A stretch of 64,000 bases of DNA from Streptomyces sp. NRRL B-1140 (GTDB lineage: Bacteria > Actinomycetota > Actinomycetes > Streptomycetales > Streptomycetaceae): contig NZ_LGEA01000036.1 in NCBI RefSeq assembly GCF_001280065.1, forward strand, positions 275,360 to 339,359, given 5' to 3'. The translations under genes and the position numbers were made by a program. The notes under the pieces were generated by a model. That model was given only the letters and a program-made list of their open reading frames with translations, was not told the DNA's origin and did no database searches. Position 1 is the first letter of the stretch. Every line of letters begins with the position of its first letter. Positions 35,308 through 44,842 of the stretch are shown here, piece after piece.

Positions 35308-36075
35308 TCAGAGGAACTTCGCCTTGCCCGGCCCCTCCTCCACGAAGCTGCGCATCCCGCGCTCGCGGTCCTCGGTGGCGAACAGACCCGCGAACCAGTT
35401 CCGTTCGATCGCGAGGCCCGTGTCGATGTCCGTCTCCAGACCCGTGTCGATCGACTCCTTCGCGGCCCGCAGCGCGAGCGCCGGGCCCTGGGCCAGCCTC
35501 GCGGCCCAGGCGTGCGCCTGGGCGTACACCTCGTCGGCGGGGACGACCCGGTCCACCAGGCCGATCTCGCGGGCCTCGTCGGCCTTCACCATCCGGCCCG
35601 TGAAGATGAGGTCCTTGGCCTTGGAAGGTCCGACCAGGCGGGCCAGGCGCTGGGTGCCGCCGGCGCCGGGGATCAGGCCGAGCAGGATCTCCGGCTGGCC
35701 GAGCTTGGCGTTCTCACCGGCGATGCGGAAGTCCGCGCACAGGGCGAGTTCACAGCCACCGCCCAGCGCGTAGCCCGTGACGGCCGCGACGACCGGCTTG
35801 GGGATTCTGGCCACCGCCGTGAACGAGTCCTGCAGGGCGCGGGAGCGCAGCACCATCGCGGTGTGGTCCATCGCCTGCATCTCCTTGATGTCCGCGCCGG
35901 CCGCGAACACCTTCTCCCCGCCGTAGAGCACCACCGCCCGGACGTCCTCGCGCCGCGTGGCCTCCTCGGCGAGTTCCTTCAGCCGGTCCTGCGTGGCGAT
36001 GTCCAGCGCGTTCATGGGCGGGCGGTCGAGACGGATCGTGCCGACGCCTTCAGCGACTTCGAGAGAGACGGTCAT
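35308..36075 (-). CDS. Enoyl-CoA hydratase/isomerase family protein
   Basis: A 255-residue crotonase-fold enzyme that probably hydrates 2-enoyl-CoA in fatty-acid or amino-acid degradation. KVFAAGADIKEMQAMDH forms the oxyanion-hole loop. GYALGGGCELALCADFRIAG and AKLGQPEILLGLIPGAGGTQRL contain both catalytic glutamates. The C-terminus ends ERGMRSFVEEGPGKAKFL as in many actinobacterial hydratases. ATG at 36075 is well placed. It stands alone, so the pathway is not indicated by its neighbours. Confidence 0.92.
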   Translation of the reverse strand: MTVSLEVAEGVGTIRLDRPPMNALDIATQDRLKELAEEATRREDVRAVVLYGGEKVFAAGADIKEMQAMDHTAMVLRSRALQDSFTAVARIPKPVVAAVTGYALGGGCELALCADFRIAGENAKLGQPEILLGLIPGAGGTQRLARLVGPSKAKDLIFTGRMVKADEAREIGLVDRVVPADEVYAQAHAWAARLAQGPALALRAAKESIDTGLETDIDTGLAIERNWFAGLFATEDRERGMRSFVEEGPGKAKFL

Positions 36076-36105
36076 AGGCAGCAGGTTAACGGGGGCTAAC
36101 GCTCG

Positions 36106-36137
36106 GGGCCCCGGTGCGGTCGGTCACACCGGGGCCC
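36106..36137 (-). terminator. Terminator of the first L,D-transpeptidase gene
   Basis: GGGCCCCGGTG pairs with CACCGGGGCCC (11-bp perfect stem, 10-nt loop), 22 bp beyond the transpeptidase stop on the leftward transcript. Confidence 0.7.
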
Positions 36138-36159
36138 TCGTGCCGTACGCGAGGGAGAA

Positions 36160-37392
36160 CTACTTCTTCCACTTCTCCCAGGACATGTTCCAGCCGTTGA
36201 GCCCGTTGTCCGGGTCGACGATCCGGTCCTCGGAGTTCTTGACGACCACCACGTCGCCGATCATCGAGTGGTTGAAGAACCACGCGGCCGGCACCTTCTT
36301 GTCCCAGCCGCCGCGCACGTCGCGCAGGCCGATGCAGCCGTGGCTGGCGTTGTAGTTGCCGAAGGCTCCGCTCGCCCAGTAGTTGCCGTGCAGGAAGGTG
36401 CCGGAGGTGGTCAGGCGGACGGCGTGCGGGACGTCCTTGATGTCGTACTCACCGCCGTAGCCGACCGTCTCGCCGTTCATCCGGGTGACCGTGAGCATCT
36501 CGCTGATGACCATCTGGCCGTTCCAGGTCTCCATGCCGGGCTGGCCGGTGGTGACGGGGATGGTCTTGATGGTCTTCCCGTCCCGCATGACCTTCATCGT
36601 GAGCTTCTTGGCGTCGACCACGGAGACCTGCTCGCGGCCGATGGTGAACTTCACGGTCTTGTCCTGCTCGCCGTAGACGCCGGAGCGGCCCTCGACGCCG
36701 TCCAGGTTCAGGTCGACGGTCACCTTGGTGCCGGGCTTCCAGTACTTCTCCGGCCGGAAGTCGAGGCGGTCGTTGCCGAACCAGTGGCCCTCGACGTCGA
36801 CGGCCGGCTCCGTGGTGATGCGGATGGCCTTCTCGACGTCCTCCGGTGCGGTGATGCCCCGGGAGAAGCGGATGGAGAACGGCATCCCGACGCCGACCTT
36901 CGACCCGTCCTCGGGGGTGAAGGTGCCGGTGAAGGTGTTCTCGGGGGTCAGCGTGGTGAAGCCCGCGTCCTCCGCGGCCGTGCGGCCCTCGGAGTCCTTG
37001 GCCACCGCGTGGACCGTGTACTTCGTGGCACCGGCCAGGTGGGTGGACGGCGTCCAGCTGGCGCCGTCCCCGGATATCTCGCCGCGAACCTTCCTGCCCT
37101 CGGCGTCCTTGACCTCGACCTCGGTCAGCTTCCCCTTCGTCGCGGTGACCTTCAGCGCACCGCTGGTGTCGACGGACTTCGCCCCGTCCTTCGGGGTGAT
37201 GCCGACGACCGCCTCGGACTGCTTGCTCTGCGCGCTGCCCGAGTCCTTGCCCTTGTTGCCGCCCTCGCCGGAACCGGAGCCGGTTCCCCCGCCGCCGCAC
37301 GCCGTGACGGCGAGGAGCAGCACGCCGATCGCCGACGCGAGCACTCCGTTCCTGCGCCCAACCGACGCCCCCGATATCGGTCGCCCGTTCAC
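36160..37392 (-). CDS. L,D-transpeptidase lipoprotein, copy 1
   Basis: A 410-residue wall-crosslinking enzyme that would form 3-3 peptidoglycan bridges. The signal peptide ends in a lipobox, VTAC, followed by a Gly/Ser-rich tether. Two immunoglobulin-like domains (ITPKDGAKSVD... and TPEDGSKVGVGMPFSIRFSR...) precede a YkuD catalytic domain with HGNYW and SHGCIGLRD, the cysteine near residue 353. A short C-terminal WNMSWEKWKK tail resembles mycobacterial LdtMt2-type enzymes. GTG at 37392 has GGGAGGGGAGA upstream. It lies next to a paralogue of the same orientation. Confidence 0.92.
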   Translation of the reverse strand: MNGRPISGASVGRRNGVLASAIGVLLLAVTACGGGGTGSGSGEGGNKGKDSGSAQSKQSEAVVGITPKDGAKSVDTSGALKVTATKGKLTEVEVKDAEGRKVRGEISGDGASWTPSTHLAGATKYTVHAVAKDSEGRTAAEDAGFTTLTPENTFTGTFTPEDGSKVGVGMPFSIRFSRGITAPEDVEKAIRITTEPAVDVEGHWFGNDRLDFRPEKYWKPGTKVTVDLNLDGVEGRSGVYGEQDKTVKFTIGREQVSVVDAKKLTMKVMRDGKTIKTIPVTTGQPGMETWNGQMVISEMLTVTRMNGETVGYGGEYDIKDVPHAVRLTTSGTFLHGNYWASGAFGNYNASHGCIGLRDVRGGWDKKVPAAWFFNHSMIGDVVVVKNSEDRIVDPDNGLNGWNMSWEKWKK

Positions 37393-37545
37393 GTGGTTCT
37401 CCCCTCCCAGGGCCTGGTCAGGCCCGCACCCCGCGCGTCCCCCGCGCGTCGGCGCATAGTAACCACATGGCACCGGCCACCGGCGGCCCGCGATTGTCAC
37501 CGTTCGGTCCCAACGGATCACAGGCCAACGCGCCCCGCTGTCCTG

Positions 37546-38790
37546 TTACTTCACCGCACTGCCCGCCTTCCATGCATTCCAGCCCATATTCCATCCTCCG
37601 AGCCCGTTGTCGGGAGAGACCTTTTTGTCATTGCTGTTGACGACCTCCACCACGTCCCCGACGAGGCTGCGGTCGAAGAACCAGCCGGCCGGGGTGTCCG
37701 AACTGCCGCCCTTCACATCGCGCAGTCCGATGCAGCCGTGGCTGACGTTGGTACGGCCGAACACCGAGTGGTGCGCCCAGTAGTTGCCGTGCAGGAAGGT
37801 GCCGGAGTCGGTCAGGCGCATGGCGTGGGGGACGTCGGGGATGTCGTACTCGCCTTTGCCGTCGCGCGTCTTGAAGCCGACGGTGGCACCGTTCATCCGG
37901 GTGACGTCGAGCATCTCCGTGACCACCATCTTGCCGTTGTACGTGGTGTGCAACGGCGCGCCCGCCGTGACGGGCACGGTGGCCAGGGGCTCACCGTCGC
38001 GCCGGACCTCCATGGAGTGCGCGGCGGCGTCGACCACGGAGACCTGGCTGCGGCCGACGGTGAAGGAGAGCGTCTTGTGCTGCAGGCCGTAGACCCCGGG
38101 CGCGCCCTCGACGTCGCGCAGCCGCAGGGCGACGGTGACCCGGGTGCCGGGTTTCCAGTAGTCGGCGGGGCGGAAGTCGAGGCGGGTCCTGCCGAACCAG
38201 TGCGGGCGGACCTCGACGGCCGGGCGGGCGGTGACCCGGACCGCGCGTTCGACGGCGGCGCGGTCGGCGATCGGGCGGCTGAACTCCAGGGAGACGATCA
38301 TGCCGGTGCCGACCGTGGCGCGGTTCTCCGGGGCGACGTAGCCGATGAAGCGTTCCTCGGGGACGTAGGTGGTGAAGGTGGTGTGCCGGGCCGAGCGGCG
38401 CCCGTCGCCGTCCACGGCCACCGCGTCGACCGTGTACTTGGCGGCCAGCGCGAGCTGCCGCTCGTCGGGTTCCCAGGTCAGGCCGTCGGCGGAGAGGTGC
38501 CCGGGCACCGGGGTCTCCTGGGCGTCCTGCGACCGGACGACCTTCACCTTCTCCAGCCGGCCGTCGGGCACGCGCACCCGCAGCGCCCTTTCGGGGCGCA
38601 CACCCCTGCTGCCGTCGCCGGGCGAGACCTTGATGACGTCCTCGGGCGCCGGGGGCGCGCCGGGGGCCCCGGTGACCCCGCCCGCGTCGTCCGAGGTGCA
38701 CCCCGCGGCCCCGGCGAGGAGCCCTGCCCATGTCACTACGGCGGCCAGCGCGGCCCTCGCGCGCCGCGCGCGCCCTTGTACGTGCCTCAC
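37546..38790 (-). CDS. L,D-transpeptidase lipoprotein, copy 2
   Basis: A 414-residue paralogue of the next gene. The N-terminus is Arg-rich, then a hydrophobic core and lipobox AGAAGC, and a short Gly/Pro tether. The Ig-like domains (KVSPGDGSRGVRPERALRV; APENRATVGTGMIVSLEFSR) and YkuD domain (HGNYW, NVSHGCIGLRDVKGG; cysteine near residue 352) match copy 1. The C-terminus is GLGGWNMGWNAWKAG. GTG at 38790 is the best start that gives a lipoprotein signal, although its ribosome site is weak. Tandem LDTs suggest overlapping roles in wall crosslinking, perhaps with different timing. Confidence 0.9.
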   Translation of the reverse strand: MRHVQGRARRARAALAAVVTWAGLLAGAAGCTSDDAGGVTGAPGAPPAPEDVIKVSPGDGSRGVRPERALRVRVPDGRLEKVKVVRSQDAQETPVPGHLSADGLTWEPDERQLALAAKYTVDAVAVDGDGRRSARHTTFTTYVPEERFIGYVAPENRATVGTGMIVSLEFSRPIADRAAVERAVRVTARPAVEVRPHWFGRTRLDFRPADYWKPGTRVTVALRLRDVEGAPGVYGLQHKTLSFTVGRSQVSVVDAAAHSMEVRRDGEPLATVPVTAGAPLHTTYNGKMVVTEMLDVTRMNGATVGFKTRDGKGEYDIPDVPHAMRLTDSGTFLHGNYWAHHSVFGRTNVSHGCIGLRDVKGGSSDTPAGWFFDRSLVGDVVEVVNSNDKKVSPDNGLGGWNMGWNAWKAGSAVK

Positions 38791-38979
38791 GCGGTGCCCA
38801 ACGACCGGTCGCGTCCCCGGGAAACGACCATGCCCGCCCCCGGGGAAACGTGAGTGCGACCCAAGCTCTGGGCAGAACAGTGGGGAGGACGACGCGCAGG
38901 GGAGCCGCGACCCGGGCCGCAGCACAGGGCCGCACCCCTCTGTCCCCCGTCGTCCCACGAGCCGGTGGGAGGCTGACAG

Positions 38980-41232
38980 GTGTCCAGCGCAGCCGAGCAG
39001 GAGGCGGTGGCCGGTCATCGGGCCACCGGGAACGGGCGCCAGGCCGCCGCCGTGAACGGCACGCGCAGGGCCGCGCCGCCGCCCACCGTGCCGGCGTGGC
39101 CGGGTGCGCCGACCCCGCTGGGCGCCCGGTTCCGGGTCGGTCCGGACCGGGTCGCGGGCACCAACTTCGCGTTGTGGGCGGGCGGGGCAGAGGGCGTCGA
39201 GCTGTGCCTGTTCGACGAGGCGGGCAAGGAGGCGCGGGTCCGGCTCGCCGAGCAGACCCACGGGATCTGGCACGGCTTCGTCCCGGGCGTGCTGCCCGGA
39301 CAGCGCTACGGCTACCGGGTGCACGGCCGCTGGGACCCCTGGACGGGCGCCCGCTGGAACCCGGCGAAGCTGCTGCTCGACCCGTACGCCCGCGCCGTGG
39401 ACGGGGACTTCGGCCTGCCGCCGGAGGTGTACGGGCACGTGCGCGACTGGCCGCAGCAGCACGTCGCCGACACCGTGCGCGACGACCGCGACTCGGCGCC
39501 GTACGTGCCGAAGGGCGTCGTCGTCCAGGACGACGACGACTGGGCGGACGACCGCCGCCCGAAGACGCCGTGGGCCGACTCGGTGATCTACGAGCTGCAC
39601 GTCAAGGGCTTCACGCGGCTGCACCCGGGCATACCCGAGGAGCTGCGCGGCACCTACGCCGGTCTCGCGCACCCGGCGGCGATAGAGCACCTGGTCAGGC
39701 TGGGCGTGACGGCGGTGGAGCTGCTGCCGGTGCACCAGTTCGCGCACGAGGACCACCTGCTGCGCAGAGGCCTGAAGAACTACTGGGGGTACAACTCCGT
39801 CGGCTACTTCGCCCCGCACGCCGGGTACGCGGCCTCCGGGACGGCCGGGCAGCAGGTCGGCGAGTTCAAGCGGATGGTGCGCGCCCTGCACGCGGCCGGG
39901 ATCGAGGTCATCCTCGACGTCGTCTACAACCACACCGCGGAGGCGGGCGAGCTCGGTCCGACGCTGTCGCTGAAGGGCATCGACAACCGGGGTTACTACC
40001 GCCTCCAGGAAGACCCCCGGCGCTACGCCGACTACACCGGCTGCGGCAACACCCTGCACGTGGTCCAGCCGCACGTGCTGCGCCTGATCACGGACTCGCT
40101 GCGCTACTGGGTCACCGAGATGGGCGTGGACGGTTTCCGCTTCGACCTGGCGGCGGCGCTGGCCCGCTCCATGCACGACGTCGACATGCTCTCCCCGTTC
40201 CTGGCGGTCATCGCCCAGGACCCGGTGCTGCGCCGGGTGAAACTGATCGCCGAGCCGTGGGACGTGGGGTCGGGCGGCTACCAGGTGGGGGCGTTCCCCC
40301 CGCTGTGGACGGAGTGGAACGACCGGTACCGCAACGCCGTGCGGGACTTCTGGCGGCATGCGCTGCCGGACGTGCGGGAGATGGGCTACCGCCTGTCGGG
40401 CTCCAGCGACCTGTACGCCTGGGGAGGGCGCAGGCCGTACGCGTCCGTCAACTTCGTGACCGCGCACGACGGTTTCACCCTGCGCGACCTCGTGTCCTAC
40501 GAGCGCAAGCACAACGAGGCCAACGGCGAGGGCAACCGGGACGGCACGGACGACAACCGGGCCTGGAACTGCGGCGCCGAGGGCGAGACGGACGAGGAGG
40601 GGGTGCGGACGCTCAGGCGGCGGCAGCTCAGGAACCTCATGACCACGCTGCTGCTGTCGACGGGAGTGCCGATGCTGGTCGCGGGCGACGAGATGGGCCG
40701 CACCCAGCGGGGCAGCAACAACGCCTACTGCCAGGACAACGAGATCAGCTGGGTGGACTGGGAGCTGCTGGAGGACCCGGAGTGGCAGGCCCTGTTCGCG
40801 CTGACCTCCCGGCTGATCGCGCTGCGCCACCGCCACCCGGTGCTCAGGCGCCGGGCGTTCTTCTCGGGCCGGGCGCAGACCGCGGACGGGCTGCGCGACC
40901 TGGCCTGGTTCACGGCCCGGGGCACGGAGATGACGGAGCGGGACTGGTACGCGCCGGCGGCCACGCTCGGCATGTATCTCTCCGGCCGGGACATCCCGGG
41001 CCGCGACGAACGCGGGGAGCAGATCCTCGACGACAGCTTCCTGGCCCTCCTGCACGCGGGCGAGGGGCCGGTGGACTTCGCGCTGCCGGGGCCGCCGTGG
41101 GCGGAACGGTACGAGGTGGTCGTGGACACGAGCCTGGAGGAGCAGGGGGAGATACCGGGTGTGGAGCACCGCGCGGGAACGGAGATCACCCTGCCGGCGC
41201 GGGCGGTGCTGCTGCTGCGGGTGACGGGCTGA
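38980..41232 (+). CDS. glgX: Glycogen debranching enzyme GlgX (isoamylase-type)
   Basis: A 750-residue GH13 enzyme that hydrolyses alpha-1,6 branches of glycogen or phosphorylase-limit dextrin. An N-terminal CBM48-like region (TNFALWAGGAEGVELCLFDEAGKE) is followed by the barrel with VILDVVYNHTAE, GFRFDLAAALAR (nucleophile Asp about residue 389), LIAEPWDVG (acid/base Glu about 425) and FVTAHDGFTL (Asp about 497). The C-terminal beta-domain is normal. GTG at 38980 has GGGAGG 7 bases upstream. It belongs functionally with glgP and glgE about 20 kb away: branches removed here feed phosphorylase. Confidence 0.95.
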   Translation: MSSAAEQEAVAGHRATGNGRQAAAVNGTRRAAPPPTVPAWPGAPTPLGARFRVGPDRVAGTNFALWAGGAEGVELCLFDEAGKEARVRLAEQTHGIWHGFVPGVLPGQRYGYRVHGRWDPWTGARWNPAKLLLDPYARAVDGDFGLPPEVYGHVRDWPQQHVADTVRDDRDSAPYVPKGVVVQDDDDWADDRRPKTPWADSVIYELHVKGFTRLHPGIPEELRGTYAGLAHPAAIEHLVRLGVTAVELLPVHQFAHEDHLLRRGLKNYWGYNSVGYFAPHAGYAASGTAGQQVGEFKRMVRALHAAGIEVILDVVYNHTAEAGELGPTLSLKGIDNRGYYRLQEDPRRYADYTGCGNTLHVVQPHVLRLITDSLRYWVTEMGVDGFRFDLAAALARSMHDVDMLSPFLAVIAQDPVLRRVKLIAEPWDVGSGGYQVGAFPPLWTEWNDRYRNAVRDFWRHALPDVREMGYRLSGSSDLYAWGGRRPYASVNFVTAHDGFTLRDLVSYERKHNEANGEGNRDGTDDNRAWNCGAEGETDEEGVRTLRRRQLRNLMTTLLLSTGVPMLVAGDEMGRTQRGSNNAYCQDNEISWVDWELLEDPEWQALFALTSRLIALRHRHPVLRRRAFFSGRAQTADGLRDLAWFTARGTEMTERDWYAPAATLGMYLSGRDIPGRDERGEQILDDSFLALLHAGEGPVDFALPGPPWAERYEVVVDTSLEEQGEIPGVEHRAGTEITLPARAVLLLRVTG

Positions 41233-41475
41233 GGCATCGTCTCGCGACGAGGGCCGGGCCCGGGCGCCGCGGGCGGTCGTGAGCCGAGGTGCCGTTCCGC
41301 CGGGCGGTGGGGTGGGCGGTGCCGGGGATTGTTGCGCCGCGTTGCGGGTCCGTGAACACGGCGGCGATCTTCTTGACCCCGCCGTCGCACGGCTGGCAGC
41401 GTCGCTGCCGAGCCTCGGTTCCACCCCCCACTCCTTTCCCCCCACCCCTCCCCCCGGACCCTCCAGGACTTCCGC

Positions 41476-42900
41476 ATGCCCGAAATATCCCGTCGTGCCC
41501 TCGGTGCCCTCGTCGGCGGTGGTGCCGTGGGCGCCGTGGCCGGCACGGCCGGTGCCGCCGAGGCGGTTCCCGTCGAGCGCCCCTTCCGGGCCCGCCCCGG
41601 AGCCGGCTCCGGACAGCGCCCCAACATCCTCGTCGTCCTCGCCGACGACCTCGGCTGGGCCGATCTGTCCTCCTACGGCGCCCCGCACATCAGCACGCCG
41701 AACCTGGACCGGCTGGCCCGCCAGGGGGTGCGCTTCACGGACGCCTACTCGGGCTCCGCGACCTGCTCCCCGACCCGCTTCAGCCTCTACACCGGCCGCT
41801 ATCCGGGACGTACGAAGGGCGGGCTGGCCGAGCCGATCGCCGACCGGTCCCAGGGCCTGGACCCGAACCACCCCACCCTCGCCTCCCTGCTCAAGAAGGC
41901 GGGTTACGCCACCGCCCTCATCGGCAAGTGGCACTGCGGCTGGCTGCCCGACTTCAGCCCCACCAAGTCGGGCTGGGACGAGTTCTTCGGGAACTTCGGG
42001 GGCGTGCTGGAGTACTACTCCAAGCTCGGCCAGCTCGGCGCGTACGACCTCTACGAGGGCGACGCCGAGTACAAGGACCTCAGGTACTACACGACCGTCC
42101 TGACCGAGCGGGCGGTGGAGTACGTGCGCCGGGACCACGACCGGCCCTGGCTGCTCAACCTCAACTTCACCACCCCGCACTGGCCCTGGCTCGCCGAGGG
42201 CGACGAGGAGACCGCCGCCGGGATCGCGGCGAAGATCAGGGCGGCGCAGAGCCAGGCCGACGTCGGCAGGGCGCTGAACCACTACGACGGCGGCTCGGTC
42301 GCGAAGTACACGCAGATGGTGCAGAGCCTCGACGCGGCCGTCGGCGAGGTGCTCACCGCACTGCGCCGCTCGGGACAGGAGGAGAACACGCTCGTGCTGT
42401 TCGCCAGTGACAACGGCGGCGAGCGCTGGTCGTACCTGTGGCCGCTCAGCGGCGGCAAGTCCTCCCTCCAGGAGGGCGGCATCCGGGTGCCCGCGATCCT
42501 GCGCTGGCCCGCCCGCGTCGACGGCCGGCAGGTCAGTCACGAGCCGCACTTCTCCCCCGACTGGACCGCGACCCTGCTGGAGCTGGCCGGCGCCCGCCCC
42601 GACCCGGCGTATCCGCTGGACGGCACGAGCCTGGCCGGGTATCTGCTGCGGGGCGAGGAGCCGCCCGTGCGGGACCTGTTCTGGCGGGTGCGGGGCAACA
42701 GGGCGCTCCGGCGTGGCGACTGGAAGTACCACCGGGACGCGAAGGGCACCGACCACCTGTACAACCTGGCCGAGGACCAGCGGGAACAGGCCGATCTCGC
42801 CCCCGACCGGCCGGAGTTGCTCGCCGAGCTCAAGGCCTCCTGGGAGAAGACAGACCGGACCCTGCTGCCCTACCCGGACCAGCCGTCCCAGTCGTCTTAG
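41476..42900 (+). CDS. Tat-exported sulfatase (formylglycine type)
   Basis: A 474-residue arylsulfatase-family enzyme. The twin-arginine signal is SRRALGALVGGGAVGA. The catalytic domain starts RPNILVVLADDLGWADLSSYG with metal ligands, and the formylglycine motif is TCSPTRFSLYTGR with Cys about residue 97, requiring oxidation by a formylglycine-generating enzyme. LIGKWHCGWLPDFSPTKSGWDEFFG and FASDNGGERWSYLWPLSGGKSSLQEGG are conserved. The substrate could be a sulfated sugar or aryl sulfate. ATG at 41476 is the start. Its stop lies in a 9-bp repeat tract shared with the convergent regulator gene. Confidence 0.92.
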   Translation: MPEISRRALGALVGGGAVGAVAGTAGAAEAVPVERPFRARPGAGSGQRPNILVVLADDLGWADLSSYGAPHISTPNLDRLARQGVRFTDAYSGSATCSPTRFSLYTGRYPGRTKGGLAEPIADRSQGLDPNHPTLASLLKKAGYATALIGKWHCGWLPDFSPTKSGWDEFFGNFGGVLEYYSKLGQLGAYDLYEGDAEYKDLRYYTTVLTERAVEYVRRDHDRPWLLNLNFTTPHWPWLAEGDEETAAGIAAKIRAAQSQADVGRALNHYDGGSVAKYTQMVQSLDAAVGEVLTALRRSGQEENTLVLFASDNGGERWSYLWPLSGGKSSLQEGGIRVPAILRWPARVDGRQVSHEPHFSPDWTATLLELAGARPDPAYPLDGTSLAGYLLRGEEPPVRDLFWRVRGNRALRRGDWKYHRDAKGTDHLYNLAEDQREQADLAPDRPELLAELKASWEKTDRTLLPYPDQPSQSS

Positions 42901-42929
42901 CCGTCTTGGCCGTCTCAGCCGTCTTGGCC
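42894..42929. repeat. Four-unit 9-bp tandem repeat across convergent stop codons
   Basis: The units are GTCTTAGCC, GTCTTGGCC, GTCTCAGCC and GTCTTGGCC, head to tail. The tract includes the stop codon of the rightward sulfatase and the stop codon plus final codons of the leftward response regulator. Each unit is three codons long, so unit number could change the C-termini without changing frame. Confidence 0.75.
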
Positions 42930-43574
42930 GAGGATCCCCCGCCGGTACGCCGTCGCGACCGCTGCCGCGCGGTCGTTGACGCCCAGCTTGGTGTACAGGT
43001 GGGTGAGATGGGTCTTGACCGTCGCCTCGCTGATGAAAAGTTCGCGGGCGATCTCGCGGTTGGACGTGCCCCTGGCGACCAGGGCGAGCACCTCGCGCTC
43101 ACGGGCGGACAGGGGCTCGTTGCCGGGGGCCCGGACCGCGGAGACCAGGCGCGAGGCGACGGCGGGGGACAGGACGGTACGGCCCTCCGCCGCCGCCCGC
43201 ACTCCCGAGAACAGCTCGTCGCGCGGGGCGTCCTTCAGCAGGTAGCCCGTCGCGCCCGCCTCGATCGCGGGCAGCGTGTCGGAGTCGGTGTCGTAGGTGG
43301 TGAGGACCAGGACCTTGGCGCGGGCGCCGGTGCGGGTGAGTTCGCGGATGGCGTCGACTCCCCCGCCGCCCGGCATGCGCAGATCCATCAGGATCACGTC
43401 CGGGTCGAGGGCCGCGGCGAGCGAGACCGCCTCGACGCCGTTCGGCGCCTCCCCGAGGACCCGGAAGCCCGGCGCGGACTCGAACATGCCGCGCAGGCCG
43501 TCCCGGACGACGGGGTGGTCGTCGACGATCAGCAGGGTGATCGGGGCGGCCCCCGTCGTGGCGTGTTCAGTCAT
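42915..43574 (-). CDS. LuxR/NarL-family response regulator
   Basis: A 219-residue two-component regulator. The receiver domain reads ITLLIVDDHPVVRDGLRGMF, with phosphoacceptor Asp about residue 64 in VILMDLRMPGGGG, and KVLVLTTYDTDSD plus the lysine of YLLKDAPRDEL. The C-terminal LuxR helix-turn-helix is LSAREREVLALVARGTSNREIARELFISEATVKTHL. ATG at 43574 overlaps the 3' end of the kinase gene by 8 bp, so the pair is translationally coupled. The likely target is the ABC-2 exporter encoded just upstream in the same direction. Confidence 0.94.
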   Translation of the reverse strand: MTEHATTGAAPITLLIVDDHPVVRDGLRGMFESAPGFRVLGEAPNGVEAVSLAAALDPDVILMDLRMPGGGGVDAIRELTRTGARAKVLVLTTYDTDSDTLPAIEAGATGYLLKDAPRDELFSGVRAAAEGRTVLSPAVASRLVSAVRAPGNEPLSAREREVLALVARGTSNREIARELFISEATVKTHLTHLYTKLGVNDRAAAVATAYRRGILGQDG

Positions 43575-44817
43575 GGCGGACCAACGGTACGCGAGCGGAG
43601 ACCGCCGTACCGTGGCCCGGCTCGGATTCGACCGTGAGGGAGCCTGCGATGCGTTCGGCGCGGGCGCGCATGCCGGGCAGGCCGAAACCGCCGGTGCGCG
43701 TGCGTGCCGGGACGGCGAGCGGGTCGAAGCCGCTGCCGTCGTCGCGGATGTCGAGGATGACCTCGTCGCCGAGGAAGGACAGGGTGACGCCGACGCGGGT
43801 CGCCGCCGCGTGCCGGGCGATGTTGGAGAGGGCCTCCTGGACGATCCGCAACAGAGTGGCCGCGACCTCCTCGTGGAGTTGCTCAGCGGTGCCGGTGACC
43901 GTGAAGTCGGCGCGCGCATCCGTCCGTTCACCCCATGCGGCGACGGTCTTCTTCAGGGCTTCCGGCAGCCCGGCGTCGGCCAGCGCCACCGGCGCGAGGT
44001 TGTGCACGGAGCGGCGGGCCTCACCGAGGCTGTGCCGGGCCAGGTCCGAGGCGCGTTCGAGATGGGTGCGGGCCGTGGGCAGGTCGGGGGCGTTCGTGAC
44101 GACCTGGAGCTGGGCGATGATGCCGGTCAGGCCCTGGGCGATGGTGTCGTGGATCTCGGCGGCAAGCCTTCGGCGCTCGTCGGCGACGCCCGCCTCCCGT
44201 GCCTGGACGAGCAACTGGGCGTGCAGGGCGGCGTTCTCGTCGAGGGCCTGCTGCAGGGCGGTGTTGGTGCGTTCCAGTTCGGTGATGGTGGCGGCCCGCT
44301 CACGGGAACGCTGCTCCTCCTGCTGGGCGATGTGGCCCACCACCGCCAGCAGGCCGAAGTTCGTGCCCAGCAGCACGAAGAACAGCAGCCACTGCACCCG
44401 GCCGTGGATCGGCATCCCGCCGGACTGCGAGCCCGCCACCACGACGACGGTGGCGAGCAGACCGAGCCACTGCCGGCGCCGTCCCGGGATCAGTTCGTCG
44501 CTGTCGAAGTAGCCGGCGGACGCGTAGAACCCGAAGAAGGGGTTGAGCCAGGTGAGGGCGAAGGAGAGCGCCCAGCGCAGGACGTAGTAGGCGGCTCCGC
44601 GCGGGGACGGGGTGCGCCGGCCGCGGCGGGGCCCGTGCCACAGCTGGAGCAGCACCGCGGCGACGAGCAGGGCCCCGCCCGCGTACCACTCGGCCGGGCT
44701 CACGATCAGCTCGTGCGAGGCCACCGAGAGCACGGCGGAGACGGCGAGCAGTCCGTAGACACCCCAGGTGTGGAACTGGTTCTGCCGGTGCTCGATCTGT
44801 TCGTCCGCCGGGGTCAT
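43567..44817 (-). CDS. Sensor histidine kinase (HisKA_3, NarL-partner type)
   Basis: A 416-residue membrane sensor kinase. Four to six N-terminal helices (VYGLLAVSAVLSVASHELI; LLQLWHG; FGLLAVVGHIA) form the sensing part. A coiled-coil linker (RSRERAATITELERTNTALQQALDENAALHAQL) leads to the HisKA_3 dimerisation helix with His about residue 223 in RLAAEIHDTIAQGLTGI. The ATPase has ALSNIARHAAATRV and DIRDDGSGFDP and a GGFGLPGMRARAERI G-box. ATG 44817 is used; an in-frame GTG at 44832 is possible. The genes ABC ATPase, permease, kinase, regulator run in one direction, indicating a self-regulated exporter. Confidence 0.92.
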   Translation of the reverse strand: MTPADEQIEHRQNQFHTWGVYGLLAVSAVLSVASHELIVSPAEWYAGGALLVAAVLLQLWHGPRRGRRTPSPRGAAYYVLRWALSFALTWLNPFFGFYASAGYFDSDELIPGRRRQWLGLLATVVVVAGSQSGGMPIHGRVQWLLFFVLLGTNFGLLAVVGHIAQQEEQRSRERAATITELERTNTALQQALDENAALHAQLLVQAREAGVADERRRLAAEIHDTIAQGLTGIIAQLQVVTNAPDLPTARTHLERASDLARHSLGEARRSVHNLAPVALADAGLPEALKKTVAAWGERTDARADFTVTGTAEQLHEEVAATLLRIVQEALSNIARHAAATRVGVTLSFLGDEVILDIRDDGSGFDPLAVPARTRTGGFGLPGMRARAERIAGSLTVESEPGHGTAVSARVPLVRHD

Positions 44818-44842
44818 CGCGCCATTGTGCACGGCTTCCTGC

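Noticed and set aside
37546..42756. Very long leftward open frame through the glgX and sulfatase region
   Set aside because: Only its end (37546-38790) encodes a protein, the L,D-transpeptidase. The rest is antisense to glgX and the sulfatase and arises from high GC at third positions.
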